A DNA stretch of 64,000 nt from Phycomyces blakesleeanus NRRL 1555(-). Lineage: Eukaryota > Mucoromycota > Mucoromycetes > Mucorales > Phycomycetaceae. Position 1 is the first letter of the stretch; every line of letters starts with the position of its first letter. Shown here piece after piece: positions 44,900 to 57,244 of this stretch. The notes beneath the pieces were generated by a model that saw only the letters and a program-made list of their open reading frames with translations, was not told the DNA's origin and made no database searches. The stretch is from the NCBI RefSeq assembly GCF_001638985.1, contig NW_017265152.1, positions 66,849 through 130,848 of the forward strand, read 5' to 3'. Made by a program: the position numbers and the translations under genes.

Positions 44900-46366
44900 T
44901 TACACCACTTCAGCAATATATTTTCCTGCGCGAACGGTTTTTTTGACTTCTTGTACAGACACCCAAAGAACGTGGTGTGTGTTTTCTCCAGTCTCTACAT
45001 TAACCAGAGACACAAGATGGTCGTGCCACTCGAATCGAACAGCAATTGGTTGTGGTGCACCCTTTTGTGAAGTAACAAATTTAGCCTTGAGAACCTGTTC
45101 ATCATTAGTTTCCAAATCACCCATTGGCCAGACCATCTTCTGTTGTTCTACCATCCACTGCCCAGCAGGAATACTCTGGGCAGTCTGGACTTGGCCGGTT
45201 ACGGTAGTTAAGAAGAAGATATTTTGAAGTGTCTGATTTTGCTTGTTTTGGTATTTCACCAAGAGGCGTGTCTGCTCATCATCGCACTTCCACATTGGCT
45301 TGATGACCAAAGGAACTTGTATATCGTGTCGCATTCTGTACTTTAGACAGTTCACTGCGCTCGCACCTGCCAAACGGAACATCTCGGTGTTTATCTGGAA
45401 GACATCTGGACTATCTTGGTAGAGTGTCACGTAGTTGTCGTTTGGTGCTATTTGATCGAGTTGATTGGCGTTCAAAAGTTTGAAGCAAATAGGGCTTGCA
45501 CTTTCGATTGGACCTTCGTAAACAATGCTCACGTCTCCCCATACTTCAGACTTAACTACCTGTCCGCCCTGAAACATGGCGTGAATTGTCTCCGTGATGT
45601 GTACTTTGATTCTAGGAAGTTGTTCAAGTTGGGGTAACTCGACGTCTCCAAAAGGAGATACTGGTACTTCAATTATCTCTGGTGCTTGTTCTTCTTCCCT
45701 TATAGTTTTGAAACCATCTTCTGTTAGGTTCTTATGAGCCATGAGGTCGGAGTGACCTTCTGCTGAAGGGTTCAGCATCACTGAGCGCATGTTCCTTTTG
45801 GAAGAAAAATAAGAAGAGGAAGGAAGTGGGTACAAATTCAACACTATTTTCTAAGTATAAAAGAAAAAACGAAAATACTGTAACCTTGGGAAATACTTAC
45901 TCACGACGACCTCTTGGGCGTTTACTGATTGTTGATTGATTCTAAAATCATATGGGTATATGATTAAAAATATCTTTTTTTTCTAATATTTCTTTATCTT
46001 ATAACCTACTTCTTTGAGAATCGACCGTACACGAGACAATGCTTCAGTGGCATGTTGATTATCCTCTTGTTCAATTTTTTCATTTTTGATTTCAATATTG
46101 ATTCGCTGGTTTCCAAACGTACTACAGAAGCGCAGGAAGAAGAGAAATAAATAACAGGATTAATAAGATGCGCAACAGTTTGGAATGTTTATTGTTTTTA
46201 ATATTATTATCAATATTTTATGTCTATTCATACCTTTCACCGTCTGATCCAATATCATCATCTTTAAGAGAACCAATTTCAGGCCAAGCTGCCCTATCAG
46301 GGGGTGGGATCGTATAACCCTCTGCATCCACAACAACTCTTGGCTAGATAAATCATCATATATTAG

Positions 46367-46404
<38 letters not shown>

Positions 46405-47592
46405 CAATAATAGACTCTAATTTACCAGAGGAGTTGAGTTATTCATGCTACTCGTAGTGCTTTGGGATTTTTGAGCTGAAGGTGGAGTAATGGAAGTAGG
46501 CGATGCTGGGTTGTTTGATGAGTCTGGATTATTGTCCTGTTCGGGAATATCAGAATTCATGGCAGATGAAAAAAAGCTGGCATTGTCATGGACCTCTTGG
46601 GTATCTGAAGTATGAGGGGGGTGAACAGAATCCGTAGAAATATACCCGTTTTCTTGCTTTGGTTTGCGCCGGATAGAAATAAATGTCGAAAAGGCTATAT
46701 ATTTGATTTATGATTATAGCCACAAATAAAAATAAGCATTAATTTTAATAATAATGAGGAGATACACGCAAATTGTTTTTATTTATTTATTTAATAGCTT
46801 ATACTTACTCTTCTTCGATCTCACATGAAGACTATTATCAGACCCACTAGTGGGCAATTCTTGATGACCAGATTCAAGAGATATGGAGCGACTATGGGGT
46901 TGAAACTTGGGTTGTGATTGTGATTGCGGTAGTGAATGAAACTGGGGTAGGGGCTGGGGTTGACCATGCATTTCTCCAGAGAAAGAAACTGTAGGGGAAG
47001 CGTTACAAAACGCAGTTACCTCATCTTCGACTTTGAATTGACTTGCTGCTTCTGCTACATGACCAGCCAGCTTATAGTAATAAAAATAAAGATAAGACAT
47101 TTTTGAGAATAGAGTGGTTTATAATCTTGATTTTGGTTAGCTTGCCTCTACTCGTTTCAACAATTGGTTTGTTTGAAGAGATTCAAAGGACTGGATAGCA
47201 TTCTTGAGATTATAGATACGATGTTCATCTACTGCTTGATGTTTCTATTGCCCATTTTGCCTTTTTGTATCAGCTCTGACTTTTACTCTTTACTCTGTCT
47301 AATTCTCTCTTTCTTTGTTTTTACCAAAACATAATCCCTTCCTGAGCGTAACCATTCGGCCCTAATATCCTCAATAGCGCGTGTTGACTCCGCCAACTTA
47401 GCTTCGGCTTCTGGTTTTCTAGTTTTTTCGGCAGTCTTCTTGTGCTAGGATAAAATAAAATGATATGAAATGAGACTAGGCCCGGTTTTACCCACGTGTA
47501 TTGTACCTTTATCATCTTGAGTTGACGCTCATCATAATCCCGAGAAATCTTTTGAAATTGGCTGTCCATCTGTTATAATAATATTCAAATTG

Positions 47593-47623
<31 letters not shown>

Positions 47624-48420
47624 TATATATAGTCTCCCTTCATTTTCTATATAGTTTTATTTCCACATGTCTTTATTTCTTACTGATCTAACTGTGGCGT
47701 AGTCTGGGTCTTGTTGCATTGATGATCGTAGAGGACGTTCAACTTCTTCGGTAATCTTAAAGGACATGACTGCATGTATAGTTGAAACCTCGGTAACTTC
47801 GTTTGAGAGCATCTCCCAAATAGGTGTCAAATGGCTAAACAATAAGATAGGATGAGTTTTTTTTTTCATTTTGCATATTTTTCATATATATATATATATA
47901 TTATTTAAAGGGTAATCCCAGTAATAATAAAATGAATATTAATGAAACAGTGCGTAGTTTAGCTTTACCCAAGGGCTGATTTGTCAGAAATAAACAGTTT
48001 CTTTGATAGCTTGACTAAGCTTTTTGCATAAAGGTCTTCGGCATGGGCCCTGGTTTAAGAATTAAAGTGAAGCAAATGAAAAAAAAGTAAGCATTTGAGT
48101 AATTCTTGGTACTTTTATTAGTACCGTTCATCCAATGACAACATTATTCGCCCTACTATCTTTTTCTTTTACTTCAACTCATTTAAAGTTCTACCCGGTC
48201 ATTTGGAATTAGCTAGAAACTTGCCTCTCTCTAAAGTACTCGGCTAATTCTTCATTGAGTTTGAGAGAGGAGCGAATTCGACTCTGAATCATATCAATGC
48301 CATCTCTGGGACGTTCTGTCTACGATAGAATTTTTCCAATGTTCATCTCTCTGTATATTCGTCTTCATCCGTGAGTCTCACCAGAAAGGCGCTTAGGTAA
48401 GGAGTGGCTTCGTTGGCCAT
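44900..48420 (-). CDS. syp1: Syp1/FCHo endocytic adaptor: F-BAR plus mu-homology domain
   Basis: A multi-exon gene from the ATG at 48420 (MANEATPYLSAFL) to a TAA at 44900. It encodes the muniscin family, early clathrin-coat adaptors that bend membrane and gather cargo and Eps15-type partners. Exons 1 (48420-48382) and 2 (48319-48225) give ERPRDGIDMIQSRI and RSSLKLNEELAEYFRER; later exons give ARAEDLY-like AHAEDLYAKSL, HLTPIWEMLSNEV and AEKTRKPEAEAKLAEST, the F-BAR region. A Pro/Gln/Ser linker ends in YTIPPPDRAAWPEIGS, a family landmark. The last exon (45850-44900) is the C-terminal mu-homology domain (FGDVELPQLEQLPRIKVHITETIHAMF ... AGKYIAEVV, shown in part). Two introns use GC donors (after exon 2, and after KRVE near 47146). 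I infer about 13 exons; the middle boundaries are by eye. Confidence 0.9.
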
Positions 48421-49485
48421 TGTTGTAACAAATGAAGTATTCGGGAGAATAGATAGAATAGATGATTCACCGAGAATAATAATAATAATAATTAATAAAA
48501 GAAAGTAAAGAGAAGGAGTGGAAAGGTGGATGTATGTCTTTTTCTTTTTTGGTATTTTATTTTACTTTTTCCACTTGCAAAAGCCTAAAACTTATATCCA
48601 GTTAATTGATATATTTATATTATAATTTATTTATTTATATTAAAAAAATATGAAAAAAATTGAACTTTACAAAAATGTGTGCTGTGTATGGTGCGACTGT
48701 ATTACAGCAATTTCTTGTTTTGGCAGTCAATGTAATATGCCTTTCTTCTTTCCAGCAAATGAATAGTGCTTCCAAAGTACATGTCAGAGATCATTATTAC
48801 AGTTTCTGCTCGAGATTGAGACGACGTTAGTTTTTTTTTTTTATATATTTTTTAGGCAAACAAGTGAAATAAAACTGCGACACGAAAGACGTCGACCTAC
48901 TGTAATATCCTTTGGTGCCTTTGATACTAAAGTGTGATAATTGTATTTACAGTATTAATCTGATTGGTTTGGAATAACTGTTTTTCCCTGAAAGGTAGTC
49001 CAAAGAAGAAAATTTGTACAAAATTTGTACAACTAATGTGTTATTTGCGAATAGCACCCCGCTTATATAACTACTATATGTGCGCAAGAGAGAGAAGGAG
49101 GGAGAAGGAGAGAGAAGGGGTTTTTACGTGTATATATTTAATTGAAGAAAGCGAATGAAACGGAAGGAAATTAAAGATTATATTGTTGTGTAAAGAGTGA
49201 GAGAGAAAGTGAGAATTTGAATGATGGCTGTGGTTGGAGGCTGCTTTGTTCTTTTTGAATATTAGTGGCAAGTTGGTAAGAGAAGCAGGAATAGAGAATG
49301 AGGGACAGTTGATGTGCAATTGAATTTTGTGGTTGTTTGAGTTGAAATATATATATATATATATGCGTACATAGAATAAAACAATAAAATTAAAAAAGAA
49401 CTAGTATGTATGTATGTAAGTATGTAAGTATGGATTGGGGTGCTGCAGACAAGTCGGCAGATTTTTTTATAGGCATAAAGTAAAG
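48421..49485. other. Intergenic region between syp1 and ada3
   Basis: About 1.06 kb upstream of the Syp1 start and downstream of the ADA3 stop. It is AT-rich with an (ATA)n run near 48479 and an (AT)n run near 49347. No RNA gene or additional exon was seen. It should hold the Syp1 promoter and the ADA3 3' end. Confidence 0.6.
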
Positions 49486-51303
49486 TCAAATTTGTCCATT
49501 TCCAAGTCCATCTTCAGATTGATCCTCATAAATAGATACGGTTGGCATTACACAATTCTTCTTGCCGAAGATTGGGCCCAATGCAGTAGTCCATTTCCTT
49601 CGTTTCTCCATCGCATATACTGCATTTTCTGACAGAGTAGCCTTTGGTGTTGATCCAGCCTTTCGTTTCTTTGATTTTTGTGTGCGCTAAGTATCCAAAG
49701 ACAAAAACCAGATAATAATAATAATCAAAAACTCAAAGAAAATACATATATAGATAGATATAAGAGATTTCACTTCTTTTCTTTTTAAAAAAAAAAGAAT
49801 GGACTTTTTAATGGTACATACGAATCGTTTCATATAGCATTGCTCCACTTGGGTATCCAGTGTATCCAAGACTTGTCGATATTGCTCATACTGGAGTTGC
49901 TGATCCACAACTTGTAGTAATCTCTTTTTACGGAACTCGTTTATCCTTGACTGTTCCTTGAGCTCTCTACCCAGTTGCCGAAGCTCGGCGCATATTTGAT
50001 CGTCTTCCATTGTATACCAATCTGTTGCCTTTATAAAAAGAAAAAGAAAATACACTCTCTCTCACTGTAAGTTCAAATGCTCTACAATGATAATCTATTA
50101 TATTATTCTCTGCTCTACTCTACTATACTATACTATACTATACTATACTATACTATACTATACTATACTATACTATACTATACTATACTCTAATCTAATC
50201 TAAAACTCCCAATGTTTTTGTTGTTGTTGCTTTTGTAACACACTCACATCATCTTCACTGAACAGACCTGCATAGCGCAATTCCCGTTTAAGCCGCTCCT
50301 CAAACATAACTACCTGTTCAGGCGGATATGTCAATAGTTCAGTCTTTAGTTCTTGGTGGTATGACTGAGAAAACGACCAATCAAGGCATTCTTCTGCCTT
50401 AATATTTTCCAATGCTTGTTCATTCAGCGGCTCCTCCTTTACCAAGCTGCTTAGTAGCCTTTCTGTCAAACGCCCACAGCTCAGGTTATTGTTTAATAGA
50501 CAATCGCCGGTCAGAGGTCGGTTGGGAGGAAGGTATCTTAGCTTCAGTCCAGATGCAACACCAGTAGCACGATTAGCCGCAGCATTAACAGCAGAAGCAG
50601 AAGATGTGGAAGAAGACGACGAGGATGAAGAGGATGAAGAGGAGGATTCGTTGCGAGTGTGAGGAGAGTTTTGCCGGTTACCAATCGAAGCATCATCTTC
50701 TGCCCAAACGTCGGCATAATATGGGCCAAGTGGAGGTATACTGTAAGGTGTTGTATTGTCTCCCTAATTATAATAGTTCATGTATGTACAGCAGATACAA
50801 GTACACAAAAGCCGCCCATTTCAATTTGTCAGATAGACCAACAAAACAGATAATAAATCATGTTTGATACGATTTACCTTTTCCAGCAGAAATTCTCTAT
50901 CTGCTTCAGCTAAAGGGCGAAAATATGGCTCTACTGCTTGCCAAAATGTAAGAATTGGTACTTGGTCTTTCTGTTTGACTCGGATAAAATCGGTAGTGTC
51001 TTCTACTGGGGCCTGTTCGTGGCTTTTCGTCATTTTGACTTTTCCTGCTGAGGAAGGGTTTCCATGAACATGGACTCGTACTGTAGGATTGTTGTGCATT
51101 GCGGTTGATCGTTTCTTTTTCAAGTGTGCGCTCTAAGTTTTTTTTAAATATATATATTGTATTAAAATATTAAAATATTGTCATGACGATAATATTGATA
51201 ATAATTCCCCGTATTCACACATATTCTCTGTATTCTCTATATTCCCTATATTCCTCATATACTCTATCTCCATTGGTTCTCGTCATTATTATTTTTTTGT
51301 CTA

Positions 51304-51349
<46 letters not shown>

Positions 51350-52391
51350 CGTGTGTGTGTATATCTACTTGCGTCAGATCCCTTGTTTGTAATGTGTTTT
51401 GAATGGCTGTGTGGTTTGGATACAGATGGTGGTGATAGACTGCGAGAGGTTAAAGGGGATTCACCCTCAAGCTTCTTAATCTTGACAATGTGGTGAGGTG
51501 ATGCACTTCTACTGGTTGCTTTTTGTTGACAAAAGTATTATTCATTCATTACGACAAAAGATATATAATAATAATACTAAAATATTGAGTTTATCCAAAT
51601 ACTTGCCATGCTTGTCAGTTGTGTCTCCATGATCATCTTTACGCCACTTGCGTCGAAATTGAAGAGCACTAAAATGTACAAACAGTGAATTGTAACTTCT
51701 TAATACCAATCCCAAGCTTCAATTAAGACTTACACTTCTTTACCTATCTGCTCCTTTGTCATTGACCCGTGTATACCATCTATTGCATTCTCTTTTGGTT
51801 TGTGAAAAAATAAGGATATTATAGATACAGATATGTATTATGCATAAATCGTAATAAAATAAAATGGCACAATACAAATATGTAAATATATATATAAGGA
51901 AAGATTGTGAATTCAATGTTATGGCTTTTTATTCGTCACGCAAATATATATAAAGGAAAGAAAAAAGAAACCCACCTCCAAAAGATCTCTCTTGCTTAGA
52001 TCTCATTTGCTCGAGAATAGCACCCATATTCTTTCCAGAAGATGCTGATGATCCTTTCTTACTCTGATGATCCATCAAGCCTAGGACGGACAAGGCATAA
52101 GGCGGCCTGTCTATGCTTACACACTGGCCTACCTCCATTGTCATTGATCTTGACGTCTTTTTCTAAATGATTCAAATCGCGTTTGAGAAGGCGGTTGCGT
52201 GTCTCGGCTGATGTCAATAACTCTTCTAGGTTCGCTTTGATTGCTAAGAGATCGTTCGACTCTGGAAGATTGCCAAACTGAGTTGGTCCATGAGATCCAA
52301 TATAGGATTGCCTGAACTGTCGATAGAGAACAACAGTAGAAGCAGAAACAGGCGTAGGTGAGCTGTACTGACGCGTTAAATTGGTGTCCAT
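49486..52391 (-). CDS. ada3: ADA3/NGG1, subunit of SAGA/ADA histone acetyltransferase complexes
   Basis: From the ATG at 52391 (MDTNLTRQYSS) to TGA at 49488-49486. ADA3 holds ADA2 and GCN5 together and stimulates nucleosome acetylation. The N-terminus has a coiled stretch (LLAIKANLEELLTSAETRNRL). The first intron is only 52 nt. Central landmarks are MTKEQIGKEVALQFRRKWRK and QVPILTFWQAVEPYFRPL, then GDNTTPYSIPPLGPYYADVW and a poly-Ser run. The C-terminal ADA3 domain follows: LTERLLSSLVKEE, EERLKRELRYAGLFSEDD, DDQICAELRQLGRELKEQ, and finally KRRKWTTALGPIFGKKNC. One intron starts with GC (after TTDKH, near 51607). The gene lies head-to-tail upstream of syp1 on the same strand. Confidence 0.92.
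50117..50190. repeat. Pentanucleotide microsatellite (ACTAT)n
   Basis: About 14 perfect copies of a 5-bp unit (ACTAT) inside an ADA3 intron, between the YAGLFSEDD exon and the DWYTMEDDQ exon. Such arrays are length-polymorphic and could serve as a marker. Confidence 0.95.
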
Positions 52392-52469
52392 GGCAAAGGT
52401 AAGGTCAACGTCTGATTCTTGCTTTATACATATATTTATTTATTTATATATATATATATATGTATTTAT

Positions 52470-52569
52470 GTATTTATATATTTATGTATGTATGTATGTA
52501 TGTATGTATGTATGTATGTATGTATGTATGTATAAAATATAGTATATAATATATATTACATAATGCAAT

Positions 52570-52608
<39 letters not shown>

Positions 52609-52612
52609 TATA
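52470..52612. repeat. Compound microsatellite upstream of ada3
   Basis: (GTAT)n from about 52483 to 52532, then (AT)n and (GT)n at about 52573-52610. It lies 80-220 bp before the ADA3 start codon, so repeat length might affect the promoter, but nothing in the sequence proves that. Confidence 0.9.
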
Positions 52613-53532
52613 TGTTATAGATAAATATAATTTGATTATTATTATAATAATTATCCTGCTTCATATTCACAGTACTAATTCTCTCTTATTTTTTTCTTCT
52701 ACTTCATTCTCTGTACATTTTGTGTAGATCTCATTATTTTGACTCATTCCTGTATGAAATCAACGGACAGGTAAAGTACATTTAATAATTACCTGTTGTT
52801 ATTACCGTTAATGCTGTTGTTGTTATTGCCAGATCTACGTCTGTTAGTCTTTATCTTTTGTTAAAAATTAAAATAAAAATAAAAGCAAAAATTAAATTAA
52901 ATTAAATTAAATTAAATTCAATTCAATTCAATTCAATTCAATAAAATAATTGGCTGAAAGTTTCTTCAAGCCGCTTTGTCGGACTTGTTAAAAGCATTTG
53001 ATTTAATCATCCCTTCGTCTTTTATGGGCTTCTTTACTCTTCCTCTCTTTATAATGAGTAAAATTAAAATATTTCGTCTATTATGCCATTTGAGATTTAA
53101 ACACACATTCACCACATATTTAAAGTAAGCTAGTACGAAAGTGTGTCTAATGTGTAGTATTAGTAGAGAAACAAAATCAAAAGATCCAAAATAATAATAA
53201 TACATATATATATGTGCATGTATAGGACAATTGTCTTTATTAATCCCATTACTGTATTGAACTATACATTTTAAATTGTTAAATGAAGACTGTAATCTGC
53301 TATAGAATCTTTCTCACCCATTCCCTTCCTCACTTTTTTTTTTTTTACGTCACGATTGATACCAGAGTGAGCTGCATTTAAAATAACAATTTATAATACA
53401 GTATAATGCATTTGCAACTGATAGTAGAGAAGGGGACAACTCAGGGAAAATTTGAAAATATTGTCCCTACGGACATTCCTGGGTTTAAATTACCCAGACT
53501 TTTACCATTTTTACTTTTACCCCGGGACACTT

Positions 53533-53593
53533 CTAGGGATATTCTGGCAGAAATGACCGTAAATTAGGGAAAATTCAGCCAGAATATCCCTAG
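53533..53593. repeat. Perfect 16-bp inverted repeat with 29-nt loop
   Basis: CTAGGGATATTCTGGC (53533-53548) is exactly complementary to GCCAGAATATCCCTAG (53578-53593). The surrounding 150 bp repeat related pieces (GGGACAA, AGGGAAAA, GGGACAC). It could be the tip of a foldback element or an RNA hairpin; no coding frame crosses it. Confidence 0.8.
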
Positions 53594-53955
53594 CACAAAA
53601 ACAATGTCCTTCACGCCTGAAAGTGATCCGATAAATAGGATAACATATATTTTTCTCAAGTAATTGCTAAATTATCAAAGCTAACAGCATATACAAGCTA
53701 TAAACTAATCATCTGTCAATGGAGTCTTGATTCATTAAAAAATCAAGACTCTAAAGTAAAAAACTGATCTTTTCAAGCTCTATACTTTACCATTCCAACA
53801 GAATAATATTAGTCGACATAATCTTGCTTATATAAAGATAAAAGTCTATCTGTGATATATTTTTTTCTAATGAATCAATCAGTGGCTTAATAAAATAGCA
53901 ACCTCAGAAAGAGTAAACTGGAACTCTTCCTTACATGTATTATCAAAAAGAGCTG

Positions 53956-55414
53956 TCAGATGAAGGCACTTAGAGGTATCTCTCTTCTTAGGAGTGGTAT
54001 TTCGAGTGCTTTTAGGACCCCAATAATAGCTATATATAGCAGGAGTGATAGTAAACATGGCGTTTTTCTGTTAAATGAGATAAATGAAGAGGAAAGAAGT
54101 ATAAATATAATTTCTATAACGTCCTCAAAAGCGTCCCTTATTTTAACCGGAGATGTGCATTCCGATGCTGGTTTTATTTTTTTTTCCATTTTTAGCAGTC
54201 ATGAAAGTTCCCTACGTTGTCCCCTTCTCTAGTGATAGTGATAAAATTTCTGTCCACCATCCATATCACTATATCGAGCTTTGACTGTATTTACCTGCTA
54301 TATCTTAATAATTTGAAATTAAATACCTCGTGAAACAATTGAAGTTGATTGATATAGCCTCTTGGCAATGGATTCTTGACAACAGCAGACAACGCATTTA
54401 CACTAATAGCCACAGACCTCCAATTCACTGAAGGGTTTGGTAAGATACTAAATAGTCTTAGTACAGGAAGCCGCCGAACATCAAAAGGCATGATGAAGCT
54501 CATGCTCTCCTTCATATTGATTCAGGATGTACTCGAGAAATTTGTAAACTTTTTCGGTAGCAGATGATAAGTAAGTAGGGCCACCCTTTGATCAATGAGT
54601 GCTCCTATCGGCTGACATTCTTGGTCTACACAGTTTTTCATAGCATCTTCCGACAAACTTGAGGGTAAATGCAAATTGTTTGTCCATACTGCATCTCATT
54701 GGCAAACATATTGGTACCAATATTCTTTATCTATCCTTTTGATAGTATTAGGGTCAATTTGCTATGTATATGAGTGATATAATTTAGAGTTAATCTTATA
54801 TTAACTGTTAATAATTTTTTGCTTACCATGAAAACGTTTTGTAGTTGGTAGCATAAATACGTCAAAAGACGTGCCTCAAAATTCTCTACTATATTATTCT
54901 AGTAGCATGTAGCAAGTTCAGTGCACACCTCGGCTATACATTGCGAGGCTCCTGCTTCAATCTTTTTTTTTATATATATAATAGTCTTATGACTAGATGT
55001 AAGTCTATTCCAGACTGCTAGTATATCTGATGGTATGCTTGTACTGCTTGTAATTCTTTTTGCATTTACCATTTGACAGACAGAATACCAAAATTGTTGC
55101 GTAAAGATGCAGTGAGAGATATCGTTGTTTTGCAGTTGTTGGGACCGAAGTGTAATGTAATAGTTTACAAAGATCTTGGCACGGAATACTATCTCCGTAG
55201 TATCTCTGCTAGCAGAAATGATCGCTGGCTTCAGGCGGTTTATATACCGTATTGACCAGAAATCCAAGGCTGGCTTTGGAAATAGGCCAGGCGGTCGTGG
55301 TAAGAAAAAGCGGCGCGCATCAAAATGCTTAAATTTATGTTCAAGCCCATACTCGGACAAGATTTGCGAAAGTATAAGAGCATCCACAGTGGTATGTGTA
55401 ACTAAAATAATTAC
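53956..55414 (-). pseudogene. Decayed minus-strand gene of unknown family
   Basis: Three open pieces on the minus strand read as one decayed protein. The N-terminal piece (about 55414-54899) contains MDALILSQILSEYGLEHKF and SRDTTEIVFRAKIFVNYYI and continues past a TAG with NNIVENFEARLLTYLCYQLQ. A middle piece (54515-54291) has VRRLPVLRLFSILPNPSVNWRS. A last piece (54189-53956) has SPVKIRDAFEDVIE. The style resembles, from memory only, a multicopy ORF family of unknown function common in Mucorales genomes. No catalytic motif can be assigned here. Its 5' end overlaps the MITE-like end at 55377. Confidence 0.4.
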
Positions 55415-55664
55415 GTAAAATAAAAAAGCCGCATTTAAAAGAGATAATTTAGACCACCCACAACGGTCTGGGTAAAATTAGCAGTGTATGTAAAAAAGCC
55501 CTGGATGTTTTTGTGAATTGTTAAATGTAAAAAGCCGGTAATTATTATTGAGAAATAATCAGTTAAAACTTTTAGTTAAGCAATCCGCTGGGGATGAAAA
55601 AATCTAAATTTTCTGTCTAAATTAACATTCTTGTTAAATTTACACAGACCGCTGTGGATGCTCT
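55377..55664. mobile_element. MITE-like element, 288 bp
   Basis: AGAGCATCCACAGTGG at 55377 is mirrored by CCGCTGTGGATGCTCT at 55649-55664; the first 13 bases are exact. The similarity extends about 10 bp further (TATGTGTAA versus TCTGTGTAA). The interior is short, AT-rich and non-coding. A clear target duplication could not be fixed because the flanks are both A-rich. The parent transposon family is unknown. Confidence 0.7.
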
Positions 55665-56542
55665 AAGGTGTACTTTTTAGGACGTGACGATAAAATGGAC
55701 TAAAGTTACTTTGCCTGAGAGATGACTTTTTAAATAGCTGTCAATATATATGTAGGCATCATTAACCTAAATATGATATTTATTAGCAGTTTAGGCTATA
55801 AATTGGATATATGATATACATTCATCTATTGCTACGAGCTATTCTCTAAATACTATGATATTGATAAAGGCATGTATATTGCTTAATTGATTCTTTCTTT
55901 ATCAAAGAATATCAACCTTTTCTGTGTTGACGTTGCTATGTTTGATTCCTATTTTTGAAAAACCAAAATAAGGATAATTGAATATCACCCTAAGAACCGC
56001 TTATAAGATTTCTCGGAATCTTTGTAGACAGTGTTATGAAATAGGATGTAACCCGGGTTCAAGAGGGGGGTTTGTTACCGAATGGTAAACTATTAGATTT
56101 GAATAATTTTATCGTCTTTAATTTTCTACTGGGTTGAAGAAGTTAGAAAAATCACACTTTAAACCCTAGAAAACTTGCAAAATTTCACTAGAATCGCCCC
56201 TTTTTTTTCTTTTTTTTTCTATAGTGTGTGAATAGTAGTAAAGATCTGGAGTAATTGATTGACTGATCTTTTTATTTCACCTTCAAAATTGACCATTTAC
56301 GCTCTCTTAAGGCTTTTCTTTCTGCAAAGAAAACTTATAAATGTGTCAAAATTAAAAGAGGATACACATTTATCTCAAAATGTGACCATCAATTTATACT
56401 TTATTATTATTATTTATGCGTATATATTTATATTATATAGTATATGTATTATTTGAATATTTTTTATTTTTTATTTTATTATTTTTTATTTTCACAGCTG
56501 CCCCTTATTTATTCTTTTTATATATAATTTACAACCAACATA

Positions 56543-57244
56543 ATGGTAGCAGTAACAGAAGAAACTAGAGTCTACAAAGACATTAAGACCGCAGTTGGTG
56601 GTGTAGTCGATACTGTTAACAAGCGAGTGTCAGGTAAATATATAAATAAATCAAGAGAAAGAAATAAATTGAAAGATCCCTGCAATCCATTCCACGATCC
56701 CGATCCGATTAAGAGATAATAAAAGTAACTCATTTACGCACTTTTATTTTAGGCAAGGCATGGAAAATTCAAAAGACCCCTACTATCCGTGCTCAAAAGG
56801 CAAAGACTCTCCGAAGAACATGGGAGCAACGCTCAGCTGAACGTACCAGAGATCAAACTGTCAAAGCACTTGAAAGACAGTTGAAGGATGAGAAGAAGGC
56901 CGAGAAGGATGTAAGCACCACATTGATATATATATATATTATGCAATTTATAAATGTGTTTAGATCTGATCTAATGATCAAATAATCAAATATTAATCTA
57001 ATCAATCATTGTAATGCAGAGAAAGAGAGAAATTACTCAAGAGCGCAGAAAAATTCAAGAAGAAAAAGAGCGCATGGAGTTACTGGCCACCAAGGTAATA
57101 ATAATAATATCAATAATATCGGTACACGGGTGTACGCATATGGTAAACGAGCCCACTAAAATACTTCTTCCTTTTTATTAGATGAACGCAAAGCGTCTTG
57201 CTCGTGTCAAGAAGAGAGAGTTGAGAAAGAAGGCTCGCGTCTAA
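56543..57244 (+). CDS. CGR1: CGR1-family rRNA-processing protein
   Basis: Four exons in phase: 56543-56633, 56753-56910, 57020-57094 and 57182-57244, giving 128 residues, the usual size of fungal Cgr1. The family acts in the nucleolus in 60S ribosomal subunit assembly and pre-rRNA processing. Landmarks: SGKAWKIQKTPTIRAQ near residue 30, then a long highly charged helix (RRTWEQRSAERTRDQTVKAL, AEKDRKREITQERRKIQEEK) and the terminal KRLARVKKRELRKKARV. The TAA at 57242-57244 is followed by a pyrimidine-rich 3' region. Start chosen at the first ATG, in the context CAACATAATGG. Confidence 0.93.

Larger units (their letters stand above)
52613..56542. other. Gap between ada3 and CGR1 with transposon remnants
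   Basis: No intact gene is visible in these 3.9 kb. The gap contains a perfect 16-bp inverted repeat at 53533-53593, decayed minus-strand frames at 53956-55414 and a MITE-like element at 55377-55664, each listed separately. Small direct repeats of AATTA/AATTC occur at 52893-52942. Confidence 0.6.

Noticed and set aside
50100..50200. CRISPR-like regular repeat
   Set aside because: It is a simple pentanucleotide microsatellite inside an intron, without spacers.
52966..53205. 79-codon minus-strand hydrophobic frame
   Set aside because: AT-rich, no neighbours in frame, no motif; it is likely chance.
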